This document shows, piece by piece, positions 7,741 to 16,853 of a stretch of 29,370 nucleotides of DNA. This DNA is from Bacillus pseudomycoides DSM 12442 (GTDB taxonomy: Bacteria > Bacillota > Bacilli > Bacillales > Bacillaceae_G). Where the stretch lies: the NCBI RefSeq assembly GCF_000161455.1, contig NZ_CM000745.1, positions 5,100,585 to 5,129,954 on the forward strand, read 5' to 3'. How positions within the stretch are numbered: position 1 is the first letter of the stretch; the number at the start of each line of letters is the position of its first letter. The notes under the pieces are model-generated. The model had not been told where the DNA came from. It worked only from the letters and a program-made list of their open reading frames with translations, and did no database searches. A program made the position numbers and the translations under genes.

Positions 7741-8340
7741 TTAATGACCTCCTAATTGATCGATAATCTCCACCATTTGATGGTGAAGGAGTAATTGTTC
7801 TAATCTATCTTTCTCTTTTAAAAGTGCTGTCTTTCTCTTTTTTAATTGTGCGATCTTCCCTATTACTGTTTGCTTTTCAACATTTGGGAGAACAAGCTCA
7901 ATTTCTTTTACATTCGATAACTTCAGTGAAGAAATGATACTTCCTTCTGTAAATAATGCAATTTGTTTCTGAATGGAAGGATGCTCATTAAATAGCCACT
8001 CCATAAAATGAACATCTACTTTTTCAAAAAAGCTTATTTTCATAAAGTTATTCGTCAGTAATAGACCCTCAAATTGTGGAGGAAACCAAACAACCTTTTG
8101 TGTTAATGTATGCAACACAAGGCTTTCAGTATCTGTTAATACTTCTTGTTTAATCTTCTCTTTATTCACATAAATCGATCGATCTTTTTCTTGAGAAATT
8201 CGGTAATCGATTCCGAGCAAATGATTAAATTCTTTTAATGTTACCAACTGCATCTGGACACTATCTTCACTCAGATTCGATGTTTCAACTCGATTTGTGA
8301 AGACGCCTTGTGTAACATCTGCGCATTCTCTTAACTTCAT
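7741..8340 (-). CDS. Half-length HsdS-like protein (single recognition domain)
   Basis: 199 residues resembling one half of an HsdS: one target-recognition-like domain (residues ~1-155) and a C-terminal coiled coil (AQLKKRKTALLKEKDRLEQ, about 164-182). A full HsdS is encoded separately downstream, so this is an additional specificity-type subunit rather than a fragment of it. The start is clear: ATG at 8340 with AGGAGG 8 bp upstream. It is the first gene of the operon half-hsdS, hsdM, hsdS. It could form an alternative dimer with HsdM, modulate specificity, or be a decaying duplicate. It does not look like a helix-turn-helix regulator. Confidence 0.75.
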   Translation of the reverse strand: MKLRECADVTQGVFTNRVETSNLSEDSVQMQLVTLKEFNHLLGIDYRISQEKDRSIYVNKEKIKQEVLTDTESLVLHTLTQKVVWFPPQFEGLLLTNNFMKISFFEKVDVHFMEWLFNEHPSIQKQIALFTEGSIISSLKLSNVKEIELVLPNVEKQTVIGKIAQLKKRKTALLKEKDRLEQLLLHHQMVEIIDQLGGH

Positions 8341-8364
8341 TGTATGACCTCCTCTCTAAATATT

Positions 8365-8393
8365 ATATTAAATGATATTTTAAATAATATCAA
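8365..8393 (-). promoter_or_regulatory. Promoter and palindromic operator of half-hsdS-hsdM-hsdS
   Basis: Minus strand: -35 TTGATA (8388-8393), 17-bp spacer, -10 TAATAT (8365-8370). A perfect inverted repeat GATATT-N6-AATATC (8374-8391) fills the -35/spacer, where a repressor would block RNA polymerase. A half-like copy (GATATTTTTTAAAAT) lies upstream at 8415-8429. Confidence 0.65.
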
Positions 8394-8436
8394 GTTGAAA
8401 CGCGATTTATTTTTGATATTTTTTAAAATAACGTGA

Positions 8437-8462
8437 AAAAAGAGAGGTTTCCCTCTCTTTTT
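8437..8462 (-). terminator. Terminator of hsdR
   Basis: The 11-bp stem AAAAAGAGAGG / CCTCTCTTTTT with a 4-nt loop and a T run starts directly after the hsdR stop codon (8464-8466). It separates hsdR transcription from the half-hsdS operon. Confidence 0.85.
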
Positions 8463-8463
8463 C

Positions 8464-11217
8464 CTATGCTCCATATTTTGCTACTTGCTCATGAATAAAG
8501 CTTTTAATCGCTTTAATTGCCTTGTTTTTCTTTAAAAATGACCCTGATAAACGGTCCATAATGGTACTATCTTCAATGATATTGGCATATTCATAGGTTG
8601 CCACTTGTTCTTTTAAAACAGATTGCTCTAATCCTACTTCACTTGCAAAAGTATTCATTTCTTCTTCTTGTACTTCTTCTTCATACTTTGAATATTCATC
8701 AAGAATCGATACATTTGTACCGAGCTGTGGCACAATTTTATCTAAGAAATTATGAATTAGTTCAACTTTTAAACGTAATTTTTCATCAGACGCATGATCT
8801 AATTCTTGCTTGATTAATTTAATTTCTTGATCACGTGTTTTTTCGTCATCCATTGTTAAATTCGCAATCAAATTCATAATATAGCTGACATTAATACGAT
8901 CTGTATGCATTAGCTCTAACTCAAAATCAATGTCTTGTAAAATAGATTCCTTACGTGGATCTTCTTTTTTCAAGCGATCATGGATTTTGAAGTATTTACT
9001 TTTATAGTCCTCGTAAGATTGCTCAGTGATTTGCAGTTCATCTTCATCAAATTCAAAGTCAGAAAATGATTGCAAGCGTTGAAGCATTTTTGTGACATTT
9101 TTGAAGGCCACAATAAATTCACGTTGATCTTCTTCTGTTTGAAGTGCATCGACTTGTTCAGGCGATGCTGCAACTTTTTTGAGTCCTTCTAATGCTTCTT
9201 TAAATTTCGCCAGATAAGCATCGTAATTTTGCATTAAGACATCATCAACCGAATTGGTTTTAGAGAATAAGCGAATTGTATCATCGGTTTGCTCTTTCAA
9301 ATTGCGGTAACAAACGACGTTTCCATAAGGTTTTGTCGCCTTTTCTACACGGTTTGTACGACTATAAGCTTGCAATAGATTGTGATACTGCAAGTTTTTA
9401 TCAACATATAATGTATTGAGTGGTTTACTATCAAATCCCGTTAAGAACATATTTACGACTAATAAAATATCGATTTGTGCTTGCTTCATTTTCTTTGATA
9501 CATCTGAGAAATAGCGGTCCCATGCATCAGTTGAATAATCTGTTCCAAACATTTGATTATAATCCACAATCATACGATCCAATGCTTCACGTGAATGTTC
9601 TTCTGTACCATCACTTTCTTCGTTCGCACCAAACGAATAAATCCCTGCAATTTTCAAGTTATGATTTTTCGCTTTAAATAAATCATAGTACTTAATTAAC
9701 GTTTGAATCGAATCAACCGCAAAGATACCGCAATATCCTTTACTTTTCGCACGGCGATTATGATTGTCGATAATATGGTCTGCAATCATATTTAAACGTG
9801 TAGGATGGCGCAGCACCTCATCTGTATCAATACCTTCTACTTTCGTATCATCGAATTCATCTGCTTTCGATTGGAACGTGCTAATGTATTCAACTGAGAA
9901 GCCTAATACATTGCCATCACGAATCGCATCTTTAATTAAATAGTGATGTAAACATTTTTCAAATAAATCTGCTGTTGTACGACCATCCTGGCTTTTGTTT
10001 TCTTCAAAACGTGGTGTACCCGTAAATCCGAAGTATTGTGCATTTTGGAAGTGGTGATCAATATCTTTGCGCATATCACCAAACTGGCTACGATGACATT
10101 CATCAATAATAAAGACAACATGTTCTTGTTTATATGGCTCCATGATTTTTTCATAACGTGGATTTTTCACCGCATTACTCATTTTTTGAATCGTTGTGAC
10201 GATGAAGCGCTTCATTGGATTTTTAATTTGTTTAATTAATTCATCTGTTTTATCTGTGCGGTCTACAGAGCCTTTTTCGAACTTGTTAAACTCTGCAGTA
10301 GTTTGACTGTCCAAATCTTGGCGATCGACAAGGAAAAATACTTTCTTAATACTTTCTTCATTTGCTAAAATTTGCCCTGCTTTGAAAGAAGTTAATGTCT
10401 TCCCTGAACCTGTAGTATGCCAAATGAAACCATTGTTATTCGTTTCATTTGCTCGTTTTACTAAGGCTTCCACTGCATATACTTGATACGGACGCATAAC
10501 CATTAGAGCCTTATCAGTATCGTTAATAATCATATAACGGCTAACCATTTTCGCTAGATGGCAAGGTTGCAGAAAAGTTTTCGTAAAGTCTTGTAGATTC
10601 GTAATAATATTATTTTCTTCATCTGACCAGAAGAAAGTAAAGCCAAATTGAATATCATAATCAGAATTGGAGAAGTACTTCGTATCAACACCATTACTTA
10701 CAACAAAGATTTGCAGGAAGTGATATAACCCTTGGAATGAATGGCGACGATAGCGCTGGATTTGATTAAATGCTTCTTTAAAATCTAGACCTCGACGTTT
10801 CAACTCAATTTGAACAATAGGTAACCCATTAATGAAAATCGTGACATCATAACGATTTTCATATTTACCGAACATGGTCGTCTGTGTTGTTACTTGAAAT
10901 AAGTTTTTACACCATTGTTTTGTATTCATTAATTCTAAATAAAGTTCTGTTCCATCTTCACGCTCGATTAATAACTTGTCACGTAAGATTTTCGCAGATT
11001 CATAAATACTTTTATCTTCTGTTGCAACAAGCACACGCTTAAATTCTTTATCTGTTAACGGTTGCCCATTTAATTTCTTCTCATTGAACTTATTTAATTG
11101 CGCACGAAAATTGGCTAATACAGCTGCATAATCCGATAATTGAACAGCTTCATAACCTTGTTTTTGCAATTGCTCGACTAAATGATTTTCTAGTTTTGCT
11201 TCTGACTGATAACCCAA
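8464..11217 (-). CDS. hsdR: Type I restriction endonuclease subunit HsdR
   Basis: About 917 residues, close to the usual ~1000. The N-terminal nuclease domain shows YDVTIFING and IELKRRG (Asp, then Glu-x-Lys of the PD-(D/E)xK fold, near residues 124 and 138-140). The motor follows with Walker A WHTTGSGKT and DECH box (near 372-375), then GFTGTPR and the GFDSKPLNTLYVD helicase motif, ending in a helical HsdM-contact region. It translocates and cuts unmodified DNA with HsdM/HsdS. Start choice: the frame is open to a GTG at 11232, but that lies about 5 nt from the expected transcript start; TTG at 11217 has GGGGGA 7 bp upstream and gives the typical MGYQSEAKLE start. Confidence 0.93.
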   Translation of the reverse strand: MGYQSEAKLENHLVEQLQKQGYEAVQLSDYAAVLANFRAQLNKFNEKKLNGQPLTDKEFKRVLVATEDKSIYESAKILRDKLLIEREDGTELYLELMNTKQWCKNLFQVTTQTTMFGKYENRYDVTIFINGLPIVQIELKRRGLDFKEAFNQIQRYRRHSFQGLYHFLQIFVVSNGVDTKYFSNSDYDIQFGFTFFWSDEENNIITNLQDFTKTFLQPCHLAKMVSRYMIINDTDKALMVMRPYQVYAVEALVKRANETNNNGFIWHTTGSGKTLTSFKAGQILANEESIKKVFFLVDRQDLDSQTTAEFNKFEKGSVDRTDKTDELIKQIKNPMKRFIVTTIQKMSNAVKNPRYEKIMEPYKQEHVVFIIDECHRSQFGDMRKDIDHHFQNAQYFGFTGTPRFEENKSQDGRTTADLFEKCLHHYLIKDAIRDGNVLGFSVEYISTFQSKADEFDDTKVEGIDTDEVLRHPTRLNMIADHIIDNHNRRAKSKGYCGIFAVDSIQTLIKYYDLFKAKNHNLKIAGIYSFGANEESDGTEEHSREALDRMIVDYNQMFGTDYSTDAWDRYFSDVSKKMKQAQIDILLVVNMFLTGFDSKPLNTLYVDKNLQYHNLLQAYSRTNRVEKATKPYGNVVCYRNLKEQTDDTIRLFSKTNSVDDVLMQNYDAYLAKFKEALEGLKKVAASPEQVDALQTEEDQREFIVAFKNVTKMLQRLQSFSDFEFDEDELQITEQSYEDYKSKYFKIHDRLKKEDPRKESILQDIDFELELMHTDRINVSYIMNLIANLTMDDEKTRDQEIKLIKQELDHASDEKLRLKVELIHNFLDKIVPQLGTNVSILDEYSKYEEEVQEEEMNTFASEVGLEQSVLKEQVATYEYANIIEDSTIMDRLSGSFLKKNKAIKAIKSFIHEQVAKYGA

Positions 11218-11243
11218 TTCCACATCCCCCACATATCCACTTT

Positions 11244-11272
11244 TATATATTCAAAATATCTTTACCTATCAA
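11244..11272 (-). promoter_or_regulatory. Promoter of hsdR
   Basis: Minus strand: -35 TTGATA (11267-11272), 17-bp spacer, -10 TATATA (11244-11249). The transcript would start about 20 nt before the TTG at 11217. The spacer contains GATATTTTGAATAT, loosely like the half-hsdS operator, so shared control is possible but weakly supported. Confidence 0.6.
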
Positions 11273-11357
11273 TAATCATACCATCGAAAAGAATTTCTGT
11301 ATTAATATTCCATAAAGTATATTAATAAATTTGTTCTATGAGAAATTATACGATTTG

Positions 11358-12899
11358 TCAAACTAGCTTTTCAAATAACAATTTAGCTTTATGTATAACG
11401 CTTTTCTTACTGTGTTTAGCTTTTTTTACAACAATACCTTCTCTTTCTATCCCCATAATCAATTCCTTGGCCCAAACACCATTTTTATCCACTAAGCCCG
11501 ACAACATGTCTTGAATAATCGAAGACCATTCCACACTGATAGTTGCGGACAATATCAACATAGATAAGGAACGACTTTCTCGTTCTATTTCCAAAACTTT
11601 GTACCGTCTCCCATTAAATAATTCTATACTAGCTACTATGTACTTACGATTTGTAATTCCGTCATCTAAGTAACTAAATTTTCGCTTTTCACTCCCTGTT
11701 GGTAATATACCTGTAGCTACATTAATTGCTTTAACTTCGGGATAACCTTCTAAAATTTTAAGTACGTTAATAAAATCTGATAATTCGCCTTGTGCCTGTA
11801 TCTCATATAAAGATTTATTTTCTATTCCTCTTGCAAGCTGATTACCGCCAACATCAGCGGTAGATCTTCGTGCATTATCCTCAATGAAATAACGTTTTGT
11901 ATTTTCATCTTCTTGTGTTCGTTGTTTATTAGAATTTCTACGAATTTTTGTTACCTTCGGAAGCTTTTCGTATTCATGAATTTGATTATCCATTTCTATT
12001 ATATCAAAATCATCAGTTGTTCCCTCAGCTTCTTCATCTAATTTCATTTCAGATTCACCTATACCATCATTCTGCTTTGAATGAAATGCATATTTTTTAG
12101 CTTCGCTTGTCCTTTCATTTTGAATTATCTCTGGATGAGTAAATGAAATCTCTTTATAAGGAATCTTTTTGTTTTTAACACGCTTTATTCGAAGGATAGT
12201 TCCTCCCGCTACACTTGATTTCACAACAGCAGTAACGGTAATAGGTTGCTTGAATAACCAATCAAACTGTAGGACTCCTGTATTAATAAAGGTATAAGCG
12301 GTATTTTCGAACACTTGTCTTAGATCTGAATTTGTTAAAAGCCATACTAGCTGGAATAAGTAGGAGTCTTTCGTATACTTACGATGATATTGTGATGAAA
12401 AATCTAGATGTAGCTTATTGGGCTCGTATTGCTCAATAAAATATTGCGGAAAAGAATTCGTTTCAAATAAACGATATAATAAGAATCGATTTGGTGCTAA
12501 AATACTACGCACAACTTCAATAAGGGGCAAGATATATTTTTTATTTTGGTATGAAACAGTGAAACTACGCGAAACATCTTTATCATTTGTACCAAATATG
12601 CTCCAATCCCTTTCTGAATAGGTCACAGTGTTTGGATAAATTTTAATTTCAACTTCTTCTATACCTGACGGAGGAATACTTTGACTAATATTGCCGTTCA
12701 TGTAGTAATGCTGAATAGCTAAAGCTGGCAAAGTTCCCCAATCAACTAATAATTTTTCAGTCCTATCATTTGCTCTAAAATACGCATAAATCATCGTTTT
12801 TTTATCTTGCAAAAAAGGAGAGCTAATCCAAGTTAATTGTGCTTGCTCTCCTTCATCAAATGGCCAATTATTCAGTTTAATCTGTTGTTTGCTCATCAT
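11358..12899 (-). CDS. tnsE: Transposition protein TnsE
   Basis: 513 residues, close to the 538 of Tn7 TnsE. Recognised by residual similarity to Tn7 TnsE as I recall it: PLIEVVRSIL (about 125-134) in the N-terminal half, an acidic low-complexity linker (about 280-340), then ADVGGNQ (348-354), which in Tn7 is ADVGGKQ, followed by the C-terminal TnsE domain to RYKVLEIERE and SVEWSSIIQD. In Tn7, TnsE steers TnsABC into plasmids entering by conjugation and into lagging-strand DNA, via the sliding clamp. The start overlaps the end of tnsD by 23 bp, and tandem ATGs (12899, 12896) are possible starts. It is the last gene of the tns operon. Confidence 0.8.
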   Translation of the reverse strand: MMSKQQIKLNNWPFDEGEQAQLTWISSPFLQDKKTMIYAYFRANDRTEKLLVDWGTLPALAIQHYYMNGNISQSIPPSGIEEVEIKIYPNTVTYSERDWSIFGTNDKDVSRSFTVSYQNKKYILPLIEVVRSILAPNRFLLYRLFETNSFPQYFIEQYEPNKLHLDFSSQYHRKYTKDSYLFQLVWLLTNSDLRQVFENTAYTFINTGVLQFDWLFKQPITVTAVVKSSVAGGTILRIKRVKNKKIPYKEISFTHPEIIQNERTSEAKKYAFHSKQNDGIGESEMKLDEEAEGTTDDFDIIEMDNQIHEYEKLPKVTKIRRNSNKQRTQEDENTKRYFIEDNARRSTADVGGNQLARGIENKSLYEIQAQGELSDFINVLKILEGYPEVKAINVATGILPTGSEKRKFSYLDDGITNRKYIVASIELFNGRRYKVLEIERESRSLSMLILSATISVEWSSIIQDMLSGLVDKNGVWAKELIMGIEREGIVVKKAKHSKKSVIHKAKLLFEKLV

Positions 12900-14727
12900 T
12901 ACTCACATCCTGTTTCTTTTTCAAATATTCTTCTAGCTTTGGTTTTATTTCATGAAAATGATGCGTTTTTACTGCTGCTATACGCTGTACTTTCCATAGT
13001 ATAACTGGCTCATCCATCGTTATCATTTGGTCAATCACTTTACAACAACGACGAATTTGAAATTGCTCGACTGACTCAATTATTCCTTTTAATAATTCCT
13101 TTGTTTGCGATAGTTTATCTAAATGATGCTCCAAGTTCGCTAATATTCCTAATCGTTTGCCTATCGCTGAAACTGTTATTCGAATAGGCCTTTCTTTTGC
13201 TAATAAATCTTTATAGAGCGTTTTTATTTTTACCACATATTCTCTATCTCGTTTATCCCAGTCTATCGTTTTAGTTGGCTCTAGCTTCTTTTGATTTATA
13301 GGCAAATTCTTCATCAACCATTCTTGATCATACCGATATAAGAACATATATTGCTTTTTAAAACGGTCTCTCAAAGCTTTACGAGATAAATCAGGAAATT
13401 TTCGTATCCCTTCTATCATTTCATTTTTATATTGTTCAAGTAACGCTTTATTCTCTGTTTTTACTTGATTACTTACCAACTCATGTTCCCCTAAATACCT
13501 TTTAACTGTCTTTGAATCGACTCCTAATTCTCTCGCAATTACTCTTGTACTAAGATTGGCCTTAGACAATTGTTTAAGCTTTGACTTCCACACTTCACCA
13601 AATACTTTCACCCTTCCTATACGAAATCGATCTTCTAAAGACAGATCAGGCCCTTTTCTTGCGTAGACAAATCCACATGAACAGGTAAATGTACCAATTG
13701 GAGCTGTTGATTTAAAATCTCTTGTAACCTCAACACTAGGAATAACCAAATCTCTATAGTGTGTTGCCGCTTTATTCAAACAAGGCCAAGGCCCCGTACC
13801 AAATGGACCTCCATTAACCTTTTGATTCACAAATTCATCTACATCCTGCTCTAAAAAATATAGCATTAACAAATGCCTAAAAGGATGTACATGACGCTTT
13901 GTATTACGAGTAATCACCTTTAACCAGTTATACTCATCAGCTATATTTAGGGTACTCTCATACTTTTCTAAAAAGCCTTTAGGGAACTTACTTTTAAATG
14001 CTTGATACAATTCTTTTTGACGTACTCGATTTGAAACTGTAATTAGATTTAATTCACACAATAACGCACTGTATTTCAACTTAATATCTTCTCGTGAAAA
14101 TTTATGTAACGGCAATTGCAATAATTTATATGCTTGTTTTGATAAGTAAATTGACATTTTTGCCAAAGGATCATCTTTGTAAATAGAAGATAGATCCATA
14201 TTCTTTAACTCAAAACGAATGTATTCAATACGGCTAGTTGTATCTACTGGATATTTTCTCAATTGCACCTCATGGTGGGGACAGTAATCAATGCCTTGTA
14301 GCTGATGCTCTCGATGTATATATGGCTCTCCAAATTGCTCTACATCACTTTTCGTACATTCGGCACAATAATAGAGGCCAGCTTTTCTACAAATACTTCC
14401 TGCAATCATACCAAGTCTTGTATAAAGTGCTTGTCCATTACTAGAAACGTCTTGTAGAATTTCTTGCTGACGCTGCTTTGTTAAAAATATTACATAATAA
14501 GAATAAATTGTATGATTAGCTAATATAGTCTCAACAGAATAGTTAGAGCCTATATTAGCTAATATAGCAAAATGGCTACCAATCTCCACACTCGGAATCA
14601 CAGAACGACTTTGAAACACTTCTTCTAACGTGTCTTTACAATCAATATTGCCACTATAAAAGTGATAACGTGCAATCGCTGAATATATTAATTCATCTGG
14701 ATATGGATTAGTGAAAAATGGTAGCAT
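12877..14727 (-). CDS. tnsD: Target-site selection protein TnsD (TniQ family)
   Basis: 616 residues. The N-terminal TniQ domain starts FFTNPYPDELIYSAIARYH; a zinc-binding module C121, C124, H141, C149, H152 (CAEC ... DYCPHH) follows. Further on are GTGPWPCLNKAATHY (near 310) and GTFTCSCGFVYARKGPD, both typical of TnsD, and a helix-turn-helix (STRVIARELGVDSKTVKRYL, near 395-415). In Tn7, TnsD binds the 3' end of glmS and recruits TnsC; the element's position 24 bp past glmS agrees. ATG at 14727 with TAGGAGGTC upstream. Its 3' end overlaps tnsE by 23 bp. Confidence 0.93.
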   Translation of the reverse strand: MLPFFTNPYPDELIYSAIARYHFYSGNIDCKDTLEEVFQSRSVIPSVEIGSHFAILANIGSNYSVETILANHTIYSYYVIFLTKQRQQEILQDVSSNGQALYTRLGMIAGSICRKAGLYYCAECTKSDVEQFGEPYIHREHQLQGIDYCPHHEVQLRKYPVDTTSRIEYIRFELKNMDLSSIYKDDPLAKMSIYLSKQAYKLLQLPLHKFSREDIKLKYSALLCELNLITVSNRVRQKELYQAFKSKFPKGFLEKYESTLNIADEYNWLKVITRNTKRHVHPFRHLLMLYFLEQDVDEFVNQKVNGGPFGTGPWPCLNKAATHYRDLVIPSVEVTRDFKSTAPIGTFTCSCGFVYARKGPDLSLEDRFRIGRVKVFGEVWKSKLKQLSKANLSTRVIARELGVDSKTVKRYLGEHELVSNQVKTENKALLEQYKNEMIEGIRKFPDLSRKALRDRFKKQYMFLYRYDQEWLMKNLPINQKKLEPTKTIDWDKRDREYVVKIKTLYKDLLAKERPIRITVSAIGKRLGILANLEHHLDKLSQTKELLKGIIESVEQFQIRRCCKVIDQMITMDEPVILWKVQRIAAVKTHHFHEIKPKLEEYLKKKQDVSNDEQTTD

Positions 14728-14754
14728 TTATATGACCTCCTAAACTCCAATATT

Positions 14755-15147
14755 TTATTCCGCTTTTTCTATTATTGAGTTACTCCAGTATCTCAATGCA
14801 GTCATCAATACTAAACATATTAAGGTTGCTATAAATTTACCCCAAAAAGTATTCCATCCACTAACAGAATAAAATAATGTCGCAAAAGCTAATAAAGTGG
14901 AGGAATCTGTATACATTGCTACTAAAATATTATTTTTCAAAACTACTTTAGCCGCGCTTTTTATAATACTTCCTTCTAAACCAAACCATACTATTGAAAA
15001 TACCGCATATAAAAATCCAACTTCTTTAATTTGTGTTATAAGAAATGTAACACCTGTGATTACAATTAAAGCTAAAAAAGCTAAAGTAACTTTAAAGTTT
15101 TTAATATCTGTTTCTTCATCTACTTTAATTGTCTTTTCCTTCATCAT
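14755..15147 (-). CDS. Small four-helix membrane protein between tnsC and tnsD
   Basis: About 130 residues: a short charged N-terminus (KEKTIKVDEETD) and about four hydrophobic segments (near 18-40, 44-60, 78-96, 104-122). No family recognised. A longer TTG-started form reaches 15159, but the GGAGGTGG ribosome binding site sits directly before ATG at 15147, so that start is chosen. It lies 20 bp after tnsC and 27 bp before tnsD, co-directional, so it is part of the tns operon. Classical Tn7 has no gene here. It could be an accessory factor, an immunity or toxin-type passenger, or a superinfection-type protein; nothing in the sequence decides. Confidence 0.7.
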   Translation of the reverse strand: MMKEKTIKVDEETDIKNFKVTLAFLALIVITGVTFLITQIKEVGFLYAVFSIVWFGLEGSIIKSAAKVVLKNNILVAMYTDSSTLLAFATLFYSVSGWNTFWGKFIATLICLVLMTALRYWSNSIIEKAE

Positions 15148-15167
15148 TACCACCTCCAAGTAAAAGT

Positions 15168-16853
15168 TTAAAAAAATTCTTGTAATACTTGTTTTATAAA
15201 TCCTTTTGATTTCAAGAAATTATAAGGGTGTTCATTACTCTGAATTGCTTTCCCCCTTAATTCTAATAACGGTAATAATTCTATTTTATTTACATTTTTC
15301 AGGCCTTTGGCTAATTTCTTTTGCCTATCCATTGCTTCCTGAACAGCTTCAAATTTTAAAATGTTGTATTCTACATCAATAGGGCTATTTTCAATAATCT
15401 TAGTAACCAACTTCTTAATATCAGTAGCATTCAAAGCATCAAAAATTCCTAGCGAAGCAACTTCAATACTTAAACTTTCAATCGTATCTTGTCTCTTATA
15501 TTGCAACGTATTTTGACGTTCTTTCATCGCCTCTTTGATTTTCCCCTCGTACTCGGTGTTTTGCTTATGATTAACCATTAACTCGTCAAGATTAATCATA
15601 ATATCCTCATACTTATACATTGCTTTCAAATCATTTTTACGAATAGCATTAAGCATCGGTTGAATAATTTCCATATCCTCTTTAGCTGTTTTCTTTAGCA
15701 CGCGAGAAGTAATTATTTCTTTTTCATTTGATTCATCAAACAGCGCTCGCTCCTGTGCTAGAATAAACAAATTTACAGCTACCGAAGTAATTCCTTGGCA
15801 TTCTTCATAAAACGTCTTTTTAATTTCTTCAGTAAGCTCTGAACGAGTTTTTAAACATTGTAATTCCCATAACGTTTCTAAAAAGAACTCCCATTCCTCA
15901 CTGTCCTCAGCCATAAGATCCCAAATAATTGCACCATCACTTGCTGCACGACGAGCTTGACGGAAGTTTCCTTTAAATAATTGTTGGGCTTTCGAGGTAC
16001 CAATTAACACTGTAGGGATGCCGACTGTATTTGATAATGTAACAAAAAAGTTCAACATCTCTTCTTGATCATTTTTTGAATGTAGTAAATGCTGAATTTC
16101 ATCAATAACTAACACTCCGATACCGTACATGCTTGCTAAAGAAGTCATGTGTAAAAGCATCGTTGACGTAACACGATTTAAATAACCATACTTCTCTAAA
16201 TAACGAGTACCGAGTAGATCATCAATCGCCTTGAAGAATCCTTTACACATTGTAGATAAGCTACCATCATATGGACAATCGATTTTAAGCCAAACAATTT
16301 GTGTACGATTAAATGGTTGTCCTTTGTAAATTTCATGTTTAATAACTTGCGGATACATAAGTAGTAAACGCTCAATTGCTGTTGTTTTTCCAATACCTGA
16401 AATACCAATAATCGATAAACTATCTGCCGTGGAACGTATATAGTTTAATCGCTCATCAATATACTTATGTGCTTCTTCTTCATCTTCTCTTAGCTGATGT
16501 AAAACTCGAATGCGCTCTAGAAATGTTTTATCTAATGGATTACGTGCTAAATAGCCTCGGCGAATTAAAGTAGATAGGCGACGCTCTACTTCAAAATGAA
16601 TCGGCAAAGGTTGAATGAAGTTCTTTACACGCTTCAACACATGATAGCGAATATTCGTTTCACTTTGTTTATCTTGCTCTGTAATACGTGGTGTTACCAT
16701 AAACCGTTCTAACACATCATCTTCATCAAAGATTGGTGGGAGCACTTCGATAAAAGGATTATTGTCATACTCCAATAAAGCCTGCCCCTTGTAATTGGCT
16801 TCCTCAAAATCACCTTTAAGGACAAGATTATTCGTCTTTTCCAAACTTCTCAT
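15168..16853 (-). CDS. tnsC: Transposition regulator TnsC (AAA+ ATPase)
   Basis: 561 residues, about the Tn7 TnsC length (555). Walker A GISGIGKTT (150-158), Walker B VLVIDEIQHLL (247-257), sensor-like IPTVLIGTSKA downstream, then a helical C-terminal region. TnsC is the ATP-dependent switch that links target selection (TnsD or TnsE) to the TnsA/TnsB transposase and mediates target immunity. ATG at 16853 lies inside the end of tnsB (26-bp overlap), so translation is probably coupled. Confidence 0.95.
   Translation of the reverse strand: MRSLEKTNNLVLKGDFEEANYKGQALLEYDNNPFIEVLPPIFDEDDVLERFMVTPRITEQDKQSETNIRYHVLKRVKNFIQPLPIHFEVERRLSTLIRRGYLARNPLDKTFLERIRVLHQLREDEEEAHKYIDERLNYIRSTADSLSIIGISGIGKTTAIERLLLMYPQVIKHEIYKGQPFNRTQIVWLKIDCPYDGSLSTMCKGFFKAIDDLLGTRYLEKYGYLNRVTSTMLLHMTSLASMYGIGVLVIDEIQHLLHSKNDQEEMLNFFVTLSNTVGIPTVLIGTSKAQQLFKGNFRQARRAASDGAIIWDLMAEDSEEWEFFLETLWELQCLKTRSELTEEIKKTFYEECQGITSVAVNLFILAQERALFDESNEKEIITSRVLKKTAKEDMEIIQPMLNAIRKNDLKAMYKYEDIMINLDELMVNHKQNTEYEGKIKEAMKERQNTLQYKRQDTIESLSIEVASLGIFDALNATDIKKLVTKIIENSPIDVEYNILKFEAVQEAMDRQKKLAKGLKNVNKIELLPLLELRGKAIQSNEHPYNFLKSKGFIKQVLQEFF

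Noticed and set aside
14755..15159. Longer TTG-started form of the small membrane protein
   Set aside because: Its first codons coincide with the ribosome binding site GGAGGTGG of the better ATG start at 15147.
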